NCBI GenBank assembly: GCA_963714145.1 | Contig: OY970235.1 | Span: forward strand, 8,246,001-8,310,000 | Length of the DNA stretch: 64,000 nucleotides | From: JBBWZH01 sp035544115 | Lineage (GTDB): Bacteria > Actinomycetota > Actinomycetes > Mycobacteriales > CADCTP01 | Reading direction: 5' to 3' | Part shown: positions 1 through 8,218 of the stretch, piece after piece | How the letters are laid out: every line of letters starts with the position of its first letter | How positions within the stretch are numbered: the first letter of the stretch is position 1 | Notes under the pieces: model-generated | Seen by the model: only the letters and a program-made list of their open reading frames with translations | What the model was told of the DNA's origin: nothing | The model's database searches: none | Made by a program: the position numbers and the translations under genes

Positions 1-746
1 GCCTGCCGGACCGCCTCCAGCGGGCCCAGCACCGCCACCAGCGAGCTGTCCTTCTGCAGCGAGATGAAGTCGTTCAGCAGCGCCGGGACGACCCGGCGGA
101 TCGCCTGCGGCAGCACCACGTAGCGCAGCGTCTGGGTGTTGCTCAGGCTCAGCGACCGGGCGGCGGCACGCTGGCTGGGGTGCACCGACTCGATGCCGGC
201 CCGGTAGACCTCGGCCACATACGCTGAATACGACAGCACCAGCGCCGCTGTACCGAGAACGACCGGATCGGACGGCACTCCGTGCAGTTGCAGGCCGGGC
301 ACGCCGAACCCGACCGTGAAGATCAGCAGGATGGTCGGGACGCCGCGGAACAGGTCCGTGTACGCGATCGCGGCCAGCCGGAGCGGGAACAGCACCGGTG
401 TCCGGGTGCTGCGGGCGACCGCGATCAACAGCCCGACCACGAGCACCAGCACCTCGGCGACCACGAAGATCCGCACGTTGAGCCAGAACCCGGTGAGGAT
501 GTCCGGGAAGGCGGCGCGGAAGTCCGGCCAGGACCCGAACCGCTCCTTGACCCGGGGCCAGCCGGGCGCGCTGGTCACCAGCAGCACGGCGGCGAACGCG
601 ACCACGATCGTGCTCGCGGTCGCCAGCAGCCCGGACCGCCGCCGGGCCTGGCGGCGCAGCAGCTCCCGCTCGGCCCGCCGCATCGGCACCAACCCGGGCG
701 CCGCGCCGGCACCGTCCGCCGGGTCGGGTAAGTCGTCGGTGGCCAG
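1..746 (-). CDS. amino-acid ABC transporter permease (3' end outside window)
   Basis: Inner-membrane permease of a polar-amino-acid uptake system. The minus strand reads through at least four hydrophobic segments and then the EAA loop (VYRAGIESVHPSQRAAARSL, followed by VLPQAIRRVVPALLNDFISL) that docks the ATPase. The stop lies beyond base 1. It follows the binding-protein gene by about 30 bp in the same direction, so the two form one operon. The start is unclear. A GAGGAG ribosome site precedes a CTG at 746-744, while ordinary starts in frame lie further in (TTG 692, GTG 689, ATG 683). The reading frame upstream of 746 is closed by the stop codon of the binding-protein gene. Family assignment is firm; the substrate is inferred. 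Confidence 0.9.
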   Translation of the reverse strand, partial: MATDDLPDPADGAGAAPGLVPMRRAERELLRRQARRRSGLLATASTIVVAFAAVLLVTSAPGWPRVKERFGSWPDFRAAFPDILTGFWLNVRIFVVAEVLVLVVGLLIAVARSTRTPVLFPLRLAAIAYTDLFRGVPTILLIFTVGFGVPGLQLHGVPSDPVVLGTAALVLSYSAYVAEVYRAGIESVHPSQRAAARSLSLSNTQTLRYVVLPQAIRRVVPALLNDFISLQKDSSLVAVLGPLEAVRQ

Positions 747-773
747 GGTGCCGCTCCTCAGCGGAGACCGGTG

Positions 774-1679
774 TCAGCCGAGCTTCGGGGCGCCGGCCGA
801 GGCGGCCAGGTACTGATCGGTGATCTTGGCCAGGTCGCCGGCCGTGGTCAGCGCGCCGAGCGCCGTGTTCACGCAGCTGACCAGCGGGTTGCCCTTCTCG
901 AACAGCAGGCCGAACTGCTCCGGCGTCCCGCCGCCGGCCGGCAGCTGGCCGACGATCGTGGAGTCCTCGATCTCGGCGGCGGTGAGGAAGAACGCGGTCG
1001 GCAGGTCGACCACGATCCCGTCGATCACCTTGTTCTGCAGCTGGCTCTTCGCGTCGTTGGTGTCGTTGAACACGGCCGGTTGCTGGCTCGGTTTGATCAC
1101 GCTCTTGATCGCGTCCAGGCTGGTGGTGCCGACCTGGGCGCCCAGTTTCGCGCCGGCCAGCTCGGCGACCGTCTTCGCGCCGGCGATCTTGGACGACTTG
1201 AGCGCGACCACCGCCTGGCTGACCGTGTAGTAGCCGGTGGAGAAGTCGACAGCCTTCTTCCGGTCATCGGTAATCGAGATCTGGTTGATGTCGAAGTCGA
1301 ATGTCTTCCGGCCCGGGGCGTAGGACGAGTTGAACGGCACGGTCGCCCAGGTGACCTCGCTCTTGGCGAAGCCGAGCTGGTCGGCTACCGCGTAGGCGAC
1401 CGCGCTCTCGAAGCCCTTCCCGTTCGCCGGATCGTTGTTCGAGAACCACGGTTCGTACGCCGGCTTGTCGGTGCCGATCGTCAGCCTTCCGGCCTTGACC
1501 AGGTGCAGGGTCGGCTTGGCGCAGGCGTTCGTCCCGCCGGCTGTCGACGGCGCGGGCTGGCTGCCCGACTCGTCCACCGGGGAACAGCCGGTGAGTGCGG
1601 TGGCGAGCAGCGCGGTGGCCAGGATCACCAGCGTTGTGCCCGGGTTTGCGGGCCTATGGCGGCGGCGGCGCAGGTGCAT
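774..1679 (-). CDS. amino-acid ABC transporter substrate-binding lipoprotein
   Basis: Extracytoplasmic receptor for the adjacent permease. The 301-residue product has an Arg-rich N-terminus, a hydrophobic stretch and a lipobox ending LTGC, so it is probably a lipid-anchored protein. The mature part follows the bacterial solute-binding family 3 pattern: LTIGTDKPAYEPW near the start, then a GFESAVAYAVADQLG segment and DFDINQISITDDRKKAVDFS. The start at ATG 1679 is preceded by GAGGAG at good spacing. An in-frame extension to 1826 has no such site and would bury the signal peptide. Glutamate/glutamine-type substrates are typical for this family, but the ligand cannot be read here. Confidence 0.93.
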   Translation of the reverse strand: MHLRRRRHRPANPGTTLVILATALLATALTGCSPVDESGSQPAPSTAGGTNACAKPTLHLVKAGRLTIGTDKPAYEPWFSNNDPANGKGFESAVAYAVADQLGFAKSEVTWATVPFNSSYAPGRKTFDFDINQISITDDRKKAVDFSTGYYTVSQAVVALKSSKIAGAKTVAELAGAKLGAQVGTTSLDAIKSVIKPSQQPAVFNDTNDAKSQLQNKVIDGIVVDLPTAFFLTAAEIEDSTIVGQLPAGGGTPEQFGLLFEKGNPLVSCVNTALGALTTAGDLAKITDQYLAASAGAPKLG

Positions 1680-1853
1680 CGTGGTCTCCTCATGCGGCGG
1701 GTCGTCAGCAGTGAACTGGAGCAGTCGGGTGACTGCAACTTGCTGGCCGGGGCCGAATCGGCCGGGCCGGGCGGGCGGTCGAGATCGACGATTCACCCGC
1801 CGGCCTGGTTCGTTCTGGTCGGGCACGCCCTAAGATCTCGGCGGGAGGCGACG

Positions 1854-2237
1854 ATGGAGCGCTACTTCGACGACTACGTCACGGTCGGGGTGCTGCTGCT
1901 GGTTGGCATCGCCTTCGTCGCGGTAGCGCTCGGCGCGAACTGGTTGCTTCGGCCACCACGCGCCATCGGCCCGGCGGCCGCATTCGACAGCTACGAATGC
2001 GGAATCGAGATCGACCCGATCGATCACGCCTGGGCGCAGACGCATATCCGCTACTACGTGTACGCATTCATCTACGTCGTGTTCGCAGTGGAGACGGTGT
2101 TCGTCTACCCGTGGGCGACGATCTTCAGCAAGCCCGGCTACGGCGCCCGGGCGCTGACCGAGATGGGCGTGTTCGTCGCGCTGCTGGCGCTCGGCCTGCT
2201 CTACGCCTGGCGGAAGCGGGTGCTGCGGTGGGCCTGA
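1854..2237 (+). CDS. nuoA: NADH-quinone oxidoreductase subunit A
   Basis: First gene of a ten-subunit complex I operon. The 127-residue membrane protein has three hydrophobic segments and the conserved loop with SYECGIEIDPID, which lines the quinone-site region with NuoH. The motif FVYPWATIF matches the family's second helix. ATG 1854 is preceded by GGGAGGCG. The stop overlaps the nuoB start by 10 bp, so the two are translationally coupled. The 174 bp between it and the divergent ABC gene must hold the operon promoter; no clear -35/-10 pair was picked out. Confidence 0.95.
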   Translation: MERYFDDYVTVGVLLLVGIAFVAVALGANWLLRPPRAIGPAAAFDSYECGIEIDPIDHAWAQTHIRYYVYAFIYVVFAVETVFVYPWATIFSKPGYGARALTEMGVFVALLALGLLYAWRKRVLRWA

Positions 2238-2824
2238 CCGACCTGCCGGCGCCGGCCCGCCGCCCCGACGGTCTACTCGACCGCACCCTGCCCGACCCGA
2301 TCAAGTTCGTGCTGAACTGGGGCCGCCGGTACAGCCTCTGGGTGTTCAACTTCGGGCTGGCCTGCTGCGCGATCGAGTTCATCGCGACCTCGATGTCGCG
2401 GCACGACTTCATCCGGCTCGGCGTGATCCCGTTCGCGCACGGGCCCCGGCAGGCCGACCTGATGGTGGTCTCCGGCACGGTCACCGACAAGATGGCCCCG
2501 GCCGTACGCCGGCTCTACGAGCAGATGCCGGAGCCGAAGTACGTGATCTCGTTCGGCGCCTGCTCGAACTGCGGCGGCCCGTACTGGGACTCCTACTGCG
2601 TCACCAAAGGCGTGGACCAGATCATCCCGGTGGACGTCTACGTGCCCGGCTGCCCGCCCCGGCCGGAGGCCCTGCTGCAGGGCATCCTGCGGCTGCAGAA
2701 CAAGATCGCCGAGGAACCGGTCTCGCTGCGCGGCGGCTCCCGGGGCCGGGCCGCCCTGACCGCGCCGCTGGTGCCCGCGCCGGTGGCTCCGGGCGCTCCG
2801 GGGGTTCCGGGGGTTCCGTCGTGA
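2228..2824 (+). CDS. nuoB: NADH-quinone oxidoreductase subunit B (N2 cluster)
   Basis: Peripheral-arm subunit carrying the terminal 4Fe-4S cluster N2. The ligand pattern is visible: a CC pair in GLACCAIEF, a Cys in SFGACSNCGG and a Cys in VYVPGCPPRPEAL. The product is 198 residues with a short Pro/Gly/Ala-rich tail beyond the conserved core. The GTG start at 2228 lies inside the end of nuoA. NuoD, which normally builds the quinone pocket with NuoB, is not encoded anywhere in this operon. Confidence 0.95.
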   Translation: MGLTDLPAPARRPDGLLDRTLPDPIKFVLNWGRRYSLWVFNFGLACCAIEFIATSMSRHDFIRLGVIPFAHGPRQADLMVVSGTVTDKMAPAVRRLYEQMPEPKYVISFGACSNCGGPYWDSYCVTKGVDQIIPVDVYVPGCPPRPEALLQGILRLQNKIAEEPVSLRGGSRGRAALTAPLVPAPVAPGAPGVPGVPS

Positions 2825-3540
2825 CGCCGGCGGAGGTGGGGGACCGGCTGGTCACGCTGATCGGCCCCGGGGCCGGGTACACCGAGACCTACGGCGAGGT
2901 GACCGTCGAGGTGCCGGCCGAGCGCTGGGTCGCGGCGGCGGAGCTGGCCCGGGACGACCCGGAGCTGGAACTGTCCTACTTCGACTGGCTGTCCGGAGTG
3001 GACCAGCTGGACGCCGGCTTCGAGATCGTGCTGCATCTGTACTCGGTGCGGCAGCGGCACCGGGTGTTGCTGCGCACCCGGGTGCCCCGGGCCGAACCGG
3101 TGCTCGCCTCGCTGGTGCCGCTGTTCCCCGGCGCGGCCTGGCACGAGCGGGAGACGTACGAGATGTTCGGGGTCGAGTTCGCCGGCCACCCCGGCCTCAT
3201 CCCGCTGCTGCTGCCGGACGGCTTCGACGGCCACCCGCTGCGCAAGGAGTTCGTGCTCGCCTCCCGGGTGGTGAAGGAGTGGCCCGGCGCCCGCGAGCCG
3301 GGCGAGTCACACACCGGCACCACCCGCCGCCGGATGCGCCCCCCGGGCGTCCCCGATCCGGACGAGTGGGGTCCGGAAGCCGTCCGGGACGCGGGGGATG
3401 ACGCGGGGGACACCGCTGGCGGGGGTGCGGCAGGCCGCGGCGGAGCCGCCGCCGTCTCGGGCGGGCACACTGCCGTGCCGGGTGGGGGCACTGCCGTGTC
3501 GGGTGTGGAGGGCGCCGCCGGAGGGGGCGACGGTGCTTGA
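2821..3540 (+). CDS. nuoC: NADH-quinone oxidoreductase subunit C
   Basis: The 30-kDa peripheral subunit of complex I. Residues 1 to about 150 contain the family core, including WHERETYEMFGVEFAGHP and PLLLPDGFDGHPLRKEF. Beyond about residue 165 the product becomes a Gly/Ala-rich, low-complexity tail with a duplicated block (GGHTAVPGGGTAVSG). Total length is 239 residues. The GTG start overlaps the nuoB stop by four bases (GTGA). The next gene downstream is nuoH, so nuoD, E, F and G are skipped. NuoC is not fused to NuoD. Confidence 0.92.
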   Translation: MTPAEVGDRLVTLIGPGAGYTETYGEVTVEVPAERWVAAAELARDDPELELSYFDWLSGVDQLDAGFEIVLHLYSVRQRHRVLLRTRVPRAEPVLASLVPLFPGAAWHERETYEMFGVEFAGHPGLIPLLLPDGFDGHPLRKEFVLASRVVKEWPGAREPGESHTGTTRRRMRPPGVPDPDEWGPEAVRDAGDDAGDTAGGGAAGRGGAAAVSGGHTAVPGGGTAVSGVEGAAGGGDGA

Positions 3541-4486
3541 CACCGCGCTGAAGGTGCTCGGCGTGCTGGCCGCGTTCCTGGTGCTGCCGCTGCTGGTCGG
3601 GCAGCTGGAACACAAGACGATGGCGCACATGCAGTCCCGGCTCGGGCCGATGTACGCGGGCGGCTTCCACGGCTGGGCGCAGCTCGTCGCGGACGGCGTG
3701 AAGTTCGTGCAGAAGGGCGAGGTGGTGCCGGCCGCGGTGGACCGGCCGGTGTACCGGCTGGCGCCCGCGGTCGCGCTGCTGCCGTACCTGCTGGTGCTGG
3801 TGGTTGTGCCGGTCGGCGCCGGCCGGGTCGCGTCCAGTTTGGACCTCGGCCTGTTCTTCGCGCTCGCGGTCACCGGCATCGGTGTGGTCGGCATGCTGAT
3901 GGCGGCCTGGGCCAGCGCGAACAAGTACAGCCTGATCGGCGGTCTGCGCGGCGCCGCGCAGCTGCTGGCGTACGAGCTGCCGCTGGTGCTGGCCGCGGTC
4001 TCGCCGGCGATGGCGGCCGGCACGCTCTCGCTGTCCGGGATCGTCGAGGCCTGGAAGCCGTGGTGGCTGATCTGGCAGGCGCCGGCCGCGGTGGTGTTCT
4101 TCATCGCCGGGCTGGCCGAGATCCGCCGGCCCCCGTTCGATATGCCGCTGGCCGAGTCGGAGCTGGTCTTCGGCTACCTGACCGAGTACACCGGGCTCCG
4201 GTTCGCGCTGTTCATCCTCGCCGAGTACGCCGGCATCGTGGTGATCTCGGCGCTGACCACGGTGCTGTTCCTGGGCGGCTGGCGGATCCCCGGGCTGCCG
4301 GACTCGCTCGGTCCACTGTGGACACTTGTCAAGGTCGGCCTGCTGTCCTTTGTGGTCATCTGGGTCCGGGTCTCCTACCCGCGGCTGCGCGAAGACCAGT
4401 TGCAGCGGTTGGCCTGGCTGGGGCTGGTGCCGGTGGCGCTGGCGCAGTTGGTTTTGACCGGCGTGGTGGCGGTGGCGGTGGCATGA
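3533..4486 (+). CDS. nuoH: NADH-quinone oxidoreductase subunit H
   Basis: Membrane subunit at the junction with the peripheral arm; it forms the quinone entry chamber. About eight hydrophobic helices are predicted. The family signatures RLGPMYAGGFHGWAQLVADGVKF and EIRRPPFDMPLAESELVFGY are present, the latter being the classic ND1 loop. The product is 317 residues, a little short but within range. GTG 3533 overlaps nuoC by 8 bp; a longer in-frame extension to 3398 would lie inside nuoC and is not supported. Confidence 0.95.
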   Translation: MLDTALKVLGVLAAFLVLPLLVGQLEHKTMAHMQSRLGPMYAGGFHGWAQLVADGVKFVQKGEVVPAAVDRPVYRLAPAVALLPYLLVLVVVPVGAGRVASSLDLGLFFALAVTGIGVVGMLMAAWASANKYSLIGGLRGAAQLLAYELPLVLAAVSPAMAAGTLSLSGIVEAWKPWWLIWQAPAAVVFFIAGLAEIRRPPFDMPLAESELVFGYLTEYTGLRFALFILAEYAGIVVISALTTVLFLGGWRIPGLPDSLGPLWTLVKVGLLSFVVIWVRVSYPRLREDQLQRLAWLGLVPVALAQLVLTGVVAVAVA

Positions 4487-5334
4487 ACGTTCCCGGCAGC
4501 GGCCTGGCGCGCGGGCTGGCCGTCACGTTGCGCACGATGACCCGGCGGGCGGCGACCCGGCAGTACCCGGACGTGCCGCCGGATCTGCCCCCGCGCAGCC
4601 GCGGTGTGATCGCGCTGTTCGAGGAGAACTGCACGGTCTGCATGCTCTGTGCCCGGGAGTGCCCGGACTGGTGCATCTACATCGACTCGCACAAGGAGAC
4701 GATGCCGGCCCGGGAGGAGGGTGCCCGGGCCCGCCAGCGCAACGTGCTGGACCGGTTCGCCATCGATTTCGCGCTGTGCATGTACTGCGGCATCTGCATC
4801 GAGGCCTGCCCGTTCGACGCCCTCTTCTGGTCGCCCGAGTTCGAGTACGCCGAGTACGACATCCTCGAGTTGACGCACGAGAAGGACCGGCTGCGCGAGT
4901 GGATGTGGACGGTCCCGCCGCCGCCGGCCCAGGACCCGCTCGGCGAGCCGGCCAAGGAAGTGCTGGCGGCCGAGAAAGCCGCCGGCAAGGCCACCGACGC
5001 CCCGGCCCGCCCGGCCCGCCCGGACCGTCCGGCCCGGACCGAGCGGCCCGTCCGGACCGAGCGGCCCGTCCGGACCGAGCGGCCTGTTCGGACCGAGCAG
5101 CCTGTTCGGACCGAGCGACCGGCCCGCACCGAACGTCCGGCTCGGGCTGACAGTCCGGTTCGGGCTGACCGTCCGACTGCTGCTGACGGGGCCGAGCGAC
5201 CGGCCAAAGTGGACGGTCCGGATCGTCCGGCCGCTCCGGCGGTCGGGCCGGCCGCTCCGGTCGAGCCGGGTGAGCGGCCGGGTGAGCCGGGTGAGCTGCC
5301 GGCGGAGCCGGGTGGGGCGGGTGGCGGGCAGTGA
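4483..5334 (+). CDS. nuoI: NADH-quinone oxidoreductase subunit I with repetitive tail
   Basis: Electron-transfer subunit with two 4Fe-4S clusters (N6a/N6b). Both ferredoxin motifs are intact: CTVCMLCARECP and CMYCGICIEACP. The core ends near residue 150. It is followed by about 130 residues of Ala/Pro/Arg/Glu-rich sequence containing eight copies of a hexapeptide of the type VRTERP. Canonical NuoI is usually 160-200 residues, so the 283-residue length is due to this tail. The start ATG 4483 overlaps the nuoH stop (ATGA). The tail is probably disordered; its role is unknown. Confidence 0.95.
   Translation: MNVPGSGLARGLAVTLRTMTRRAATRQYPDVPPDLPPRSRGVIALFEENCTVCMLCARECPDWCIYIDSHKETMPAREEGARARQRNVLDRFAIDFALCMYCGICIEACPFDALFWSPEFEYAEYDILELTHEKDRLREWMWTVPPPPAQDPLGEPAKEVLAAEKAAGKATDAPARPARPDRPARTERPVRTERPVRTERPVRTEQPVRTERPARTERPARADSPVRADRPTAADGAERPAKVDGPDRPAAPAVGPAAPVEPGERPGEPGELPAEPGGAGGGQ
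5032..5175 (+). repeat. 18-bp tandem repeat in the nuoI tail (8 units)
   Basis: Eight in-frame 18-bp units beginning at 5032, 5050, 5068, 5086, 5104, 5122, 5140 and 5158. The first five are nearly identical (GYC CGG ACC GAG CRG CCN); the last three have drifted. They encode the VRTERP-type hexapeptides of NuoI. The unit length is a multiple of three, so copy-number change would not break the frame. Confidence 0.9.
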
Positions 5335-5849
5335 CCGCGTACGAGGTGGTGTTCTCCTTGCTCGGCGCCATCGCGCTGGGCTCCGCGGTGCTCGTCGTGA
5401 GTACGTCGAACGTGGTGCGCGCGGCGCTCTGGCTGGTGGTCACGCTCGGCGCTATCGCTGGCTGCTATCTGGTGCTGACCGCCGAATTCGTCGCGGTGGT
5501 GCAGTTGCTGATCTACGTCGGCGCGGTCGTGGTGCTGCTGCTGTTCGCGGTGATGTTCACCCGGGCGCCGATCGGCCCGGCCACCGACCTGGACAGCCGC
5601 AACCGCCCGATCGCCGCGCTGGTCGCGCTGGCCACGGCCGGGCTGCTGATCACGCTGCTGGTGGACGCGTTCCGGCACGCGTACACCGACCTGACCGCCG
5701 GTGCACCCGGTAGCGCGGAGGCGCTCGGCGGTGCGGTCTTCCGGACCTACGTGCTGCCGTTCGAGGTCGTCTCGGTGCTGCTGCTGGCCGCGCTGATCGG
5801 CGCGATCGTGCTCTCCCGGCCGGACGTCGGCACGCCCGGGAGTCGCTGA
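5331..5849 (+). CDS. nuoJ: NADH-quinone oxidoreductase subunit J
   Basis: Membrane-arm subunit of 172 residues with about five hydrophobic helices. The conserved third helix LLIYVGAVVVLLLFAVMF (the ND6 pi-bulge region) is clear. The GTG start at 5331 overlaps the nuoI stop by four bases. A 24-bp gap to nuoK holds CACCGGAGGCGTCCTG, which includes its own ribosome site (GGAGG). Confidence 0.94.
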   Translation: MTAYEVVFSLLGAIALGSAVLVVSTSNVVRAALWLVVTLGAIAGCYLVLTAEFVAVVQLLIYVGAVVVLLLFAVMFTRAPIGPATDLDSRNRPIAALVALATAGLLITLLVDAFRHAYTDLTAGAPGSAEALGGAVFRTYVLPFEVVSVLLLAALIGAIVLSRPDVGTPGSR

Positions 5850-5873
5850 CGTGCACCCACCGGAGGCGTCCTG

Positions 5874-6356
5874 ATGCATCTGCTGTTTCCGCTGGTGCTG
5901 TCCGCGCTGCTGTTCGCGGTCGGCATCTACGGCCTGCTGGCCCGGCGCAACGCCGTGCTGCTGCTGATGTCGGTCGAGCTGATGCTGAACGCGGTCAACC
6001 TGGACCTGGTGGCGTTCGACGTGTGGTTGCGTGACAACCTCCACAACGGACAGACGCTGACCCTGTTTGTGATCACCGTCGCGGCGGCCGAGGTCGGCCT
6101 CGGGCTGGCCATCGTGTTGCAGGTGTTCCGGGTGCGCGCCACGGTCGCCATCGACGAGCTGGTCGAACTGGCCGAGCCGGACACTCAGCCAGCGCTGCCG
6201 CCGGACCAGCCGGCGGCGGTCCAGCCGGGGGCGGTCCGGCCGGCCGGTCCGGCGGCGGCACGGCGGCCGGGTCTCGCGCCGGCTGGCGCGGTCACCCTCG
6301 GCGCCGGACCGGCCGGCAGCGACGGCGCCGAACCGGTCGACGGGGCGCCGTCGTGA
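5874..6356 (+). CDS. nuoK: NADH-quinone oxidoreductase subunit K, extended C-terminus
   Basis: Small membrane-arm subunit homologous to MrpC. Three helices and the family motifs GIYGLLARRNAVLLLMSVEL and AAAEVGLGLAIVLQVFR carry the conserved glutamates used in proton translocation. The core fits the usual 100 residues. A further 60 residues rich in Pro, Ala and Gly follow, giving 160 in total, another case of the low-complexity tails seen in this operon. ATG 5874 has a GGAGG site. The end overlaps nuoL (GTGA). Confidence 0.93.
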   Translation: MHLLFPLVLSALLFAVGIYGLLARRNAVLLLMSVELMLNAVNLDLVAFDVWLRDNLHNGQTLTLFVITVAAAEVGLGLAIVLQVFRVRATVAIDELVELAEPDTQPALPPDQPAAVQPGAVRPAGPAAARRPGLAPAGAVTLGAGPAGSDGAEPVDGAPS

Positions 6357-8218
6357 TCCGGGCCGCCTGGCTGCTGCCGGCGCTGCCGTTCCTGGCCGCG
6401 CTGATCGGCGGGTTCCTGCCGCGGCGGGTCGGCAGCCGGCTGCCCGCGGTCGTCGCGGTCACCGGCACCGCGGCCAGCCTGGTGCTCGCGGTGCCGTTGC
6501 TGGTGCAGACCGCCGGGCGGGGCGGTGCCGGTGAGACCACGCACGTGATCGCGCCGAACGCCGGCGTCGGGGTCACCGCCGGCACCCTCGCGAATGGACT
6601 CGCCGGGTTGCTGACGCTGGTGGTCTGCGTGGTGGCGCTGCTGGTGCAGCTCTACTCGGTGGAGTACCTGCACGACGACACGCGCTACCCGGCGTACGCG
6701 GCGGAGGTCTCGCTGTTCACCGCCGCGATGCTGGCGGTGGTGCTGGCCGCTGACCTGCTGGTGCTGCTGATCGGCTGGGAGGTGATGGGCCTGTGCTCGT
6801 ACCTCCTGATCGGGCACTACCGGCAGCTGCCGGAGGCGCCGGGCGCGGCGCTCAAGGCGTTCCTGGTGACGCGGGTCGGTGATGTCGGCTTCCTGCTCGG
6901 CATCCTGCTGCTCGGCCTGCACGCCGGCACCTTCCGGATCACCGGCGTGCTGGCCGCGGTGCCGTCGCTGTCGTCGACGACGCTGACCACCGGCACGTTG
7001 CTGCTGCTGCTCGGTGTGGCCGGCAAGAGCGCGCAGTTCCCCCTGCACACCTGGCTGCCGGACGCGATGGCCGGCCCGACCCCGATCAGCGCGCTGATCC
7101 ACGCCGCGACGATGGTCGCCGCCGGCGTGTACGTGGTGCTCCGGCTCTACCCGGCCTTCGCCGCCGCGCCGGCCACGCTGGCCGTGCTCGGTTGCATGGC
7201 GGCGATCACGATGCTGCTCGGTGCACTGGCCGCGCTCGGCCAGGACGACGTGAAGCGGGTGCTGGCCTGGTCGACGGTCAGCCAGCTCGCCTACATGCTG
7301 GGCGCGCTCGCGGTGGGTGGGGTCGGCGCCGGTGCGTTCCACCTGATCACCCACGCGGCGTTCAAGGCACTGCTGTTCCTCTGCGCCGGCGTGCTGCTGC
7401 ACGAGACCGGCAGCGTGCTGATGAGCCGGCTGGGCGGGCTGCGCCGGCAGCTGCCGGTCACCTATACCGCGACTGTCCTGGGTGGACTTGCGCTGATCGG
7501 GCTACCGCCGCTGTCCGGCGGCCTGTCCAAGGACGCGGTGCTGGACGCCGCCTGGGCCGCCGCCCGTGGCCACGGCCCGGTCGGGGTGGACCGCTGGGTC
7601 GGCGTGCTGGTGCTGGCGTCCGCGCTGGCCACCGTCGTTGTCACGGCGGCGTACCTGACCCGGCTGATCCTGCGCACCTTCCACGGCGAACCGCGGTCCG
7701 ACTTCGCCGCGCACGAGCCGGGCAGGTTCATGCGCTGGCCGATCCAACTGCTCGCGCTGGCCGCGGTGCTGGTCGGCATCGTGGGGCTGCGGTCATCCTG
7801 GCTGCCATCCTGGCTGGGCGTGCCGGACGAGCGGCTCAGCCCGCAGGCGGGGATGACCGCGGTGGCGTTGGCGCTGGCCGCGATCGGAGCGCTGACCGTC
7901 GGGCTGAGCTGGCGGCGCGCGCCGGCCGACGATCCGGTGCGCTTCCTCGGCACCCGTGCGGTGGCCGCGCTGCATGCCGGCTTCTACCTGGACACCGTGC
8001 AGGACCGGCTGGTCGTCCGGCCGGTGCTCCGGGTGGCCCGCGCGGTGTCCACAGCAGACCGCGTGCTGGTGGACGGCGCGGTGGAGTCGACCGGGCCCGG
8101 CTCGCAGTGGCTGGGCCGGTCGCTGGCCAGGCTGGAGGCCGGCAACGTGCAGCTGTACCTCACCGGGATGGCGGCCGCCGCGATCATCCTGGCCGCGGCC
8201 GTGGCGGTGGTGTCGTGA
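6353..8218 (+). CDS. nuoL: NADH-quinone oxidoreductase subunit L
   Basis: Distal antiporter-like proton pump of complex I, 621 residues. Family signatures include EYLHDDTRYPAYAAEVSLF, LLIGWEVMGLCSYLLIG and the block HTWLPDAMAGPTPISALIHA with the conserved pump residues. The C-terminal half includes the long lateral-helix region and a final hydrophobic segment. GTG 6353 overlaps nuoK, and the stop overlaps nuoM. Confidence 0.95.
   Translation: MIRAAWLLPALPFLAALIGGFLPRRVGSRLPAVVAVTGTAASLVLAVPLLVQTAGRGGAGETTHVIAPNAGVGVTAGTLANGLAGLLTLVVCVVALLVQLYSVEYLHDDTRYPAYAAEVSLFTAAMLAVVLAADLLVLLIGWEVMGLCSYLLIGHYRQLPEAPGAALKAFLVTRVGDVGFLLGILLLGLHAGTFRITGVLAAVPSLSSTTLTTGTLLLLLGVAGKSAQFPLHTWLPDAMAGPTPISALIHAATMVAAGVYVVLRLYPAFAAAPATLAVLGCMAAITMLLGALAALGQDDVKRVLAWSTVSQLAYMLGALAVGGVGAGAFHLITHAAFKALLFLCAGVLLHETGSVLMSRLGGLRRQLPVTYTATVLGGLALIGLPPLSGGLSKDAVLDAAWAAARGHGPVGVDRWVGVLVLASALATVVVTAAYLTRLILRTFHGEPRSDFAAHEPGRFMRWPIQLLALAAVLVGIVGLRSSWLPSWLGVPDERLSPQAGMTAVALALAAIGALTVGLSWRRAPADDPVRFLGTRAVAALHAGFYLDTVQDRLVVRPVLRVARAVSTADRVLVDGAVESTGPGSQWLGRSLARLEAGNVQLYLTGMAAAAIILAAAVAVVS

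Noticed and set aside
282..816. Plus-strand frames over the permease gene
   Set aside because: They are antisense shadows: the minus strand shows membrane helices and the EAA loop, while the plus frames give Arg/Gln-rich sequence with no motif.
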